From assembly GCA_007124345.1 (NCBI GenBank), contig SLFH01000183.1:1-9131 (forward strand): a DNA stretch of 9,131 nucleotides. Reading direction: 5' to 3'. The notes beneath the pieces are model-generated. The model was not told where the DNA came from, ran no database searches, and was given only the letters and a program-made list of their open reading frames with translations. A program made the translations under genes and the position numbers. This stretch comes from Phycisphaerales bacterium. Lineage in GTDB: Bacteria; Planctomycetota; Phycisphaerae; Phycisphaerales; UBA1924. How positions within the stretch are numbered: the first letter of the stretch is position 1; the number at the start of each line of letters is the position of its first letter. Below, one piece after another: positions 6,229 through 9,131 of the stretch.

Positions 6229-7455
6229 ATGATCACGCCCCGCCCCGAAGCTCGCAACGAGCACCGACGCTGGCTTCTGGAACTGACCACACTCCCAACA
6301 GCCGCCGGCAGAGAATGGCGCATCGAGCGCTGGGTCCGCCTCTGGGCCGAGGCCCGCCCGGGCCTCACCGTCGAGGCCGACCCCGGCGGCAACCTCGTCA
6401 TCGCCATGGAGCCCGGCAAAGACGCCGCCAAGGGTTTCAGCGAAGGCCCGCCCGTCTTCCTCACCGCCCACATGGACCACCCCGCCTTCGTCGTCGAGCG
6501 GATCGTCTCGCCGACCACCGTCGAGCTCGCCTTCAGGGGCGGCGTCATGGACGACTACTTCGAAGAGGCGAAAGTCAATATCTTCGCCGCCGGCGCAAAG
6601 GGCGAGCACGCCGCGGCCGCGACCATCAGCGAACGCACCGGCGAGCAGACCCCCTACAAGCGCTTCCTCGCCGAGCTCGACGCGCCCGACGACCAGATCG
6701 CGCTCGGCGATGTCGGCGTCTGGGAGCTCCCCGAGGCCGAGATCGACGCCGAAGGGATCCTGCACACCAACGCCTGCGACGACCTCGCCGCCCTTGTCGG
6801 CGCGCTCGCCGCACTCGACGAGCTCCACCGCGCCCGCAAGGAGGGCGCACAAGTCCGCGACACGCGCGTGCTCCTCACCCGCGCCGAGGAGATCGGCTTC
6901 ATCGGCGCGATCGGCGCTTGCCGAAACAAGACCATGCCCGAGGGCTCGCGCGTCATCGCCCTGGAAAACAGTCGCTCGTTCATCGATTCGCCGGTCGGGG
7001 GCGGGCCGATCGTCCGCGTCGGCGACCGCCTGAGCACCTTCAGCCCCGCCCTCACCGCCGCGGTCAGCAAACGGGCCGAGGCGATCGCGGGCGCACCCAT
7101 GCCCAACGCCAGCCAGAAGCTGTCAGAAGCCCCCAAATGGAAGTGGCAACGCAAGCTCATGGCCGGCGGCGCCTGCGAGGCCAGCGTCTTCTGCGCCTAC
7201 GGCTACGAGGCCACCTGCGTCTGCCTGCCGCTCGGCAACTACCACAACATGGCCGACCTCGACGCCGTCCAGTCCGGCATCAACACCGGACGCCCCCGCG
7301 TCGGACGCGAGTTCATCTCCCTCGGCGACTTCGACAACATGGTCGACCTGCTGATCGCCTGCGGCGAGGACCTCCCCGCCGCCGGGGGCCTCGCCGACCG
7401 GCTCGATACCCTCTGGGGCGAGCGCTCGGGCGTGCTCGACGAGCGCACCGGCTGA
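6229..7455 (+). CDS. M42-type metallo-aminopeptidase, divergent
   Basis: A 408-residue protein without signal peptide or membrane segment, hence cytoplasmic. It matches the M42 (TET/glutamyl aminopeptidase) and wider M20/M28 co-catalytic zinc fold: AHMDH (H81, with D83), NACDDL (D184, bridging), RAEEIG (E220 as general base, E221 as ligand), ALENSR (E246) and GNYHNM (H339). In well-studied M42 enzymes the ligand at the E246 position is Asp, so Glu is a variation. The segment between about residues 85 and 175 would be the inserted beta-barrel domain that drives TET assembly. The protein is longer than the usual 340-360 residues. Expected role: removing N-terminal residues from short peptides. 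ATG 6229 lies 23 bases after the previous stop; another ATG at 6221 is out of frame, and no strong ribosome site is seen. Close spacing suggests co-transcription with the secreted amidohydrolases. The exact substrate, and aminopeptidase versus deacylase activity, remain open. Confidence 0.85.
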   Translation: MITPRPEARNEHRRWLLELTTLPTAAGREWRIERWVRLWAEARPGLTVEADPGGNLVIAMEPGKDAAKGFSEGPPVFLTAHMDHPAFVVERIVSPTTVELAFRGGVMDDYFEEAKVNIFAAGAKGEHAAAATISERTGEQTPYKRFLAELDAPDDQIALGDVGVWELPEAEIDAEGILHTNACDDLAALVGALAALDELHRARKEGAQVRDTRVLLTRAEEIGFIGAIGACRNKTMPEGSRVIALENSRSFIDSPVGGGPIVRVGDRLSTFSPALTAAVSKRAEAIAGAPMPNASQKLSEAPKWKWQRKLMAGGACEASVFCAYGYEATCVCLPLGNYHNMADLDAVQSGINTGRPRVGREFISLGDFDNMVDLLIACGEDLPAAGGLADRLDTLWGERSGVLDERTG

Positions 7456-7498
7456 CCCCGCGCCTTCGCCCCGCACCCCTTTGTTCAGATAGAACCGC
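7456..7498. other. Convergent 43-base gap without visible terminator
   Basis: The stops of the peptidase (plus) and the histidine kinase (minus) face each other across 43 bases. The gap is C-rich on the plus strand and shows neither a stable GC hairpin nor a T-tract on either strand. Termination is probably Rho-dependent or occurs within the opposing gene. Confidence 0.5.
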
Positions 7499-9131
7499 TC
7501 AGGCCGCGCGCGACCGGCCCCGCCCGCTCATCCACAGGCCGCAGAGCCTGATGAGGTCCGGCGCGGGGATCGGCTTGCTGGCGTAGGCGTCGCAGCCAGC
7601 CTCGATGGCGCGGGCCCTGTCCTCGGCGAGCGAGTGCGCCGTCAGCGCGACGATGGGCCCGGCGTAGCCGCTCTCCCGGAGCGTTCTGACGGCTTCGCGT
7701 CCGTCCATCACCGGCATCTGCATGTCCATCAGGATCAGGTCGAACGCGAGCTTTTCCCGCACGGCCTGGTCGACGCGTTCGATCGCCCGCCTGCCGTTCT
7801 CCGCTTCGATCACACGGGCGCCCGCCCGCTCCATGTGCATGCGGAGCAGCCGCCGGTTGTCGATGCTGTCGTCGACCAGCAGCACCCGCCCCCGCAGCGA
7901 GCGCTCGGCCGACACCCCTTCGCGACCGACGCGTTCTTCTGCTGCCCCCTCGGCCCGCCCCGGCATGATCGTCGCGACCATCTCCGTCCCGACGCCCGGC
8001 GTGCTGGAGACCGTCAGATCGCCGCCGAGGCTCCGCGCCAAACTCCGAGAGATGTACAGCCCGAGGCCAGAGCCCGGCTGCGTCCGCGTCAGCGAGCCGT
8101 CGACCTGCGTGAACGGATCGAACACACGCTCGATGTCGTCCGGCGCGATCCCGATCCCCGTGTCCTTCACGCGGCACTCCAGCACGCCCGCCCCCTCGTC
8201 CCACGAGAGGCGCACCTCGATCGAGCCCGAGGGCGTGAACTTCACGCTGTTGCTCACGAGGTTCACGAGGATCTGGCGCAGACGCACCGAGTCGGTCCGC
8301 ACCCGCTCGGGAACATCTTCGCTCACGACGAGCTCTGTCTGCAGGTCCTTGGTGTTCGACGCGAGGCGAACCGTGCCCAACGCGTCGTCGGCGATCTCTG
8401 CCGGCGAACAGTCCGCCAGCTCGAACGCGAGCTCGCCCGCCTCGATCTTGCTCATGTCCAGGATGTCGTTGATCAGGCCCAACAGGTGCGACGCGTTGCG
8501 ACGCACAGTCGACGCGTGCGCTTCACGACCCTCACAACCCGGCTCGCTCATCAGCTCGGCGTAGCCCAGCACAGCAGTCAGCGGCGTGCGGATCTCGTGG
8601 CTGATGTTCGCCAGGAAGATCGACTTTGAGCGGTTGGCCTCCTCGGCCTTCGCCTTGGCCGCCTCCAGCTCCTCGGTCCGCTGCGCAACGAGCCGTTCGA
8701 GCTCTTTCGTCCGAGACTCGAGCGATTCGCGCAGCTCGCGCTCGAGCCGCTTCGCCTTCATCGAGATGCCGAAGTCGCCCAGGTTCCAGACAAACCGCCA
8801 GGTCCAGAAGTTCAGCGCCACCAGCGCCAGGGCGAGCAGCCGGTACGCCGGCCAGACAAACATCACCGCCGAGAGCACATAACCGCAGATCGAGCACCAC
8901 AGAAAGATCCACGAGAGCTGCATCAGCTTGTGGTTGCGGTCCTCGTGGCGCTCGACGAGGTACGCCCGGCGCAGAAACAGGAAGATCCGGCTGTACCCCG
9001 CCGTCACCCCGATCGTCAGTGCCACCAGCAGAAGCACCCAGAACCAGTCCACCCCGCCCGAAGCCGTCTGCAGGCAGTGCGTCCGAGGCTGGTAGGCCCC
9101 GAAATTGGTGAAGAAGTCGTACGACCCGCCC
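7499..9131 (-). CDS. Hybrid sensor histidine kinase, start outside window
   Basis: Membrane-bound two-component hybrid kinase, truncated at its N-terminus by the window edge. A GTG at 9052 gives 517 residues, but the frame stays open to 9131 and the extra codons encode conserved-looking sequence (YDFFTNFGAYQPRTHC), so the real start is probably a few codons outside. Numbered from that GTG: three transmembrane helices (about 4-27, 44-66, 69-88), a coiled coil (99-140), the HisKA H-box SHEIRTP with His152, N-box VNLVSNSVKFT (263-273), G1 DTGIGI (297-302), F-box FDPF (311-314) and G2 GSGLGL (327-332). A C-terminal receiver domain follows with acidic pair D394/D395, phospho-acceptor D443, T471 and K493, all intact. 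Phosphate should pass from His152 to D443 and then to an unseen phosphotransfer protein or regulator; no DNA-binding domain is present. The N-terminal part resembles the three-helix sensor of ethylene receptors and related bacterial kinases. It converges on the peptidase gene. Confidence 0.93.
   Translation of the reverse strand, partial: GGSYDFFTNFGAYQPRTHCLQTASGGVDWFWVLLLVALTIGVTAGYSRIFLFLRRAYLVERHEDRNHKLMQLSWIFLWCSICGYVLSAVMFVWPAYRLLALALVALNFWTWRFVWNLGDFGISMKAKRLERELRESLESRTKELERLVAQRTEELEAAKAKAEEANRSKSIFLANISHEIRTPLTAVLGYAELMSEPGCEGREAHASTVRRNASHLLGLINDILDMSKIEAGELAFELADCSPAEIADDALGTVRLASNTKDLQTELVVSEDVPERVRTDSVRLRQILVNLVSNSVKFTPSGSIEVRLSWDEGAGVLECRVKDTGIGIAPDDIERVFDPFTQVDGSLTRTQPGSGLGLYISRSLARSLGGDLTVSSTPGVGTEMVATIMPGRAEGAAEERVGREGVSAERSLRGRVLLVDDSIDNRRLLRMHMERAGARVIEAENGRRAIERVDQAVREKLAFDLILMDMQMPVMDGREAVRTLRESGYAGPIVALTAHSLAEDRARAIEAGCDAYASKPIPAPDLIRLCGLWMSGRGRSRAA

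Noticed and set aside
7634..8629. Plus-strand open frame of 331 residues opposite the histidine kinase
   Set aside because: The composition is Arg/His/Asp/Pro-rich without motifs; the opposite strand has the full kinase and receiver signature.

Overview
The window is uniformly GC-rich, densely coded DNA that looks chromosomal. It carries no tRNA, rRNA, CRISPR array, insertion sequence or other mobile element that I can see. The gene content suggests a Planctomycetota-like bacterium, possibly of the Phycisphaerae: a pyrophosphate-type phosphofructokinase, large secreted tandem amidohydrolases, a divergent M42 peptidase and a hybrid histidine kinase with a three-helix sensor related to ethylene receptors. 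Shine-Dalgarno sequences are mostly weak or missing. The taxonomy is inference from family recollection, not from a marker gene.

Layout. Bases 49-1293 (minus) encode a complete PPi-dependent 6-phosphofructokinase. A 308-base divergent intergenic region follows (1294-1601), holding a large, strongly paired inverted repeat (1459-1534) and weak promoter candidates for both directions. Three plus-strand genes come next and probably form an operon: a secreted protein of 1057 residues with two amidohydrolase-like units joined by a small beta-rich domain (1602-4775), a secreted single-unit amidohydrolase-like protein of 448 residues (4859-6205), and a cytoplasmic M42-type metallo-aminopeptidase of 408 residues (6229-7455). 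Converging on them with a 43-base gap is a minus-strand hybrid sensor histidine kinase (stop at 7499) whose reading frame stays open to the right edge of the window, so its true start lies just outside.

How the genes may work together. The two secreted proteins hold three amidohydrolase-like units, but only the second unit of the larger protein keeps the HxH metal motif and the other metal-site residues. The other two units have lost them while keeping the recognisable fold elements at both ends. The simplest reading is an exported hydrolase assembled from one catalytic unit and two pseudo-enzyme units. Because a cytoplasmic peptidase follows it, the set may serve uptake and breakdown of peptides or amide compounds. 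That is inference; no substrate can be read from the sequence. The phosphofructokinase and the kinase are not obviously linked to this operon in function.

The points most worth a second look are the active-site pattern of the amidohydrolase set, the Cys-rich tail of the larger protein, the intergenic inverted repeat, and the kinase sensor domain, which keeps the Cys of the ethylene-receptor copper site but has Leu where the His should be.
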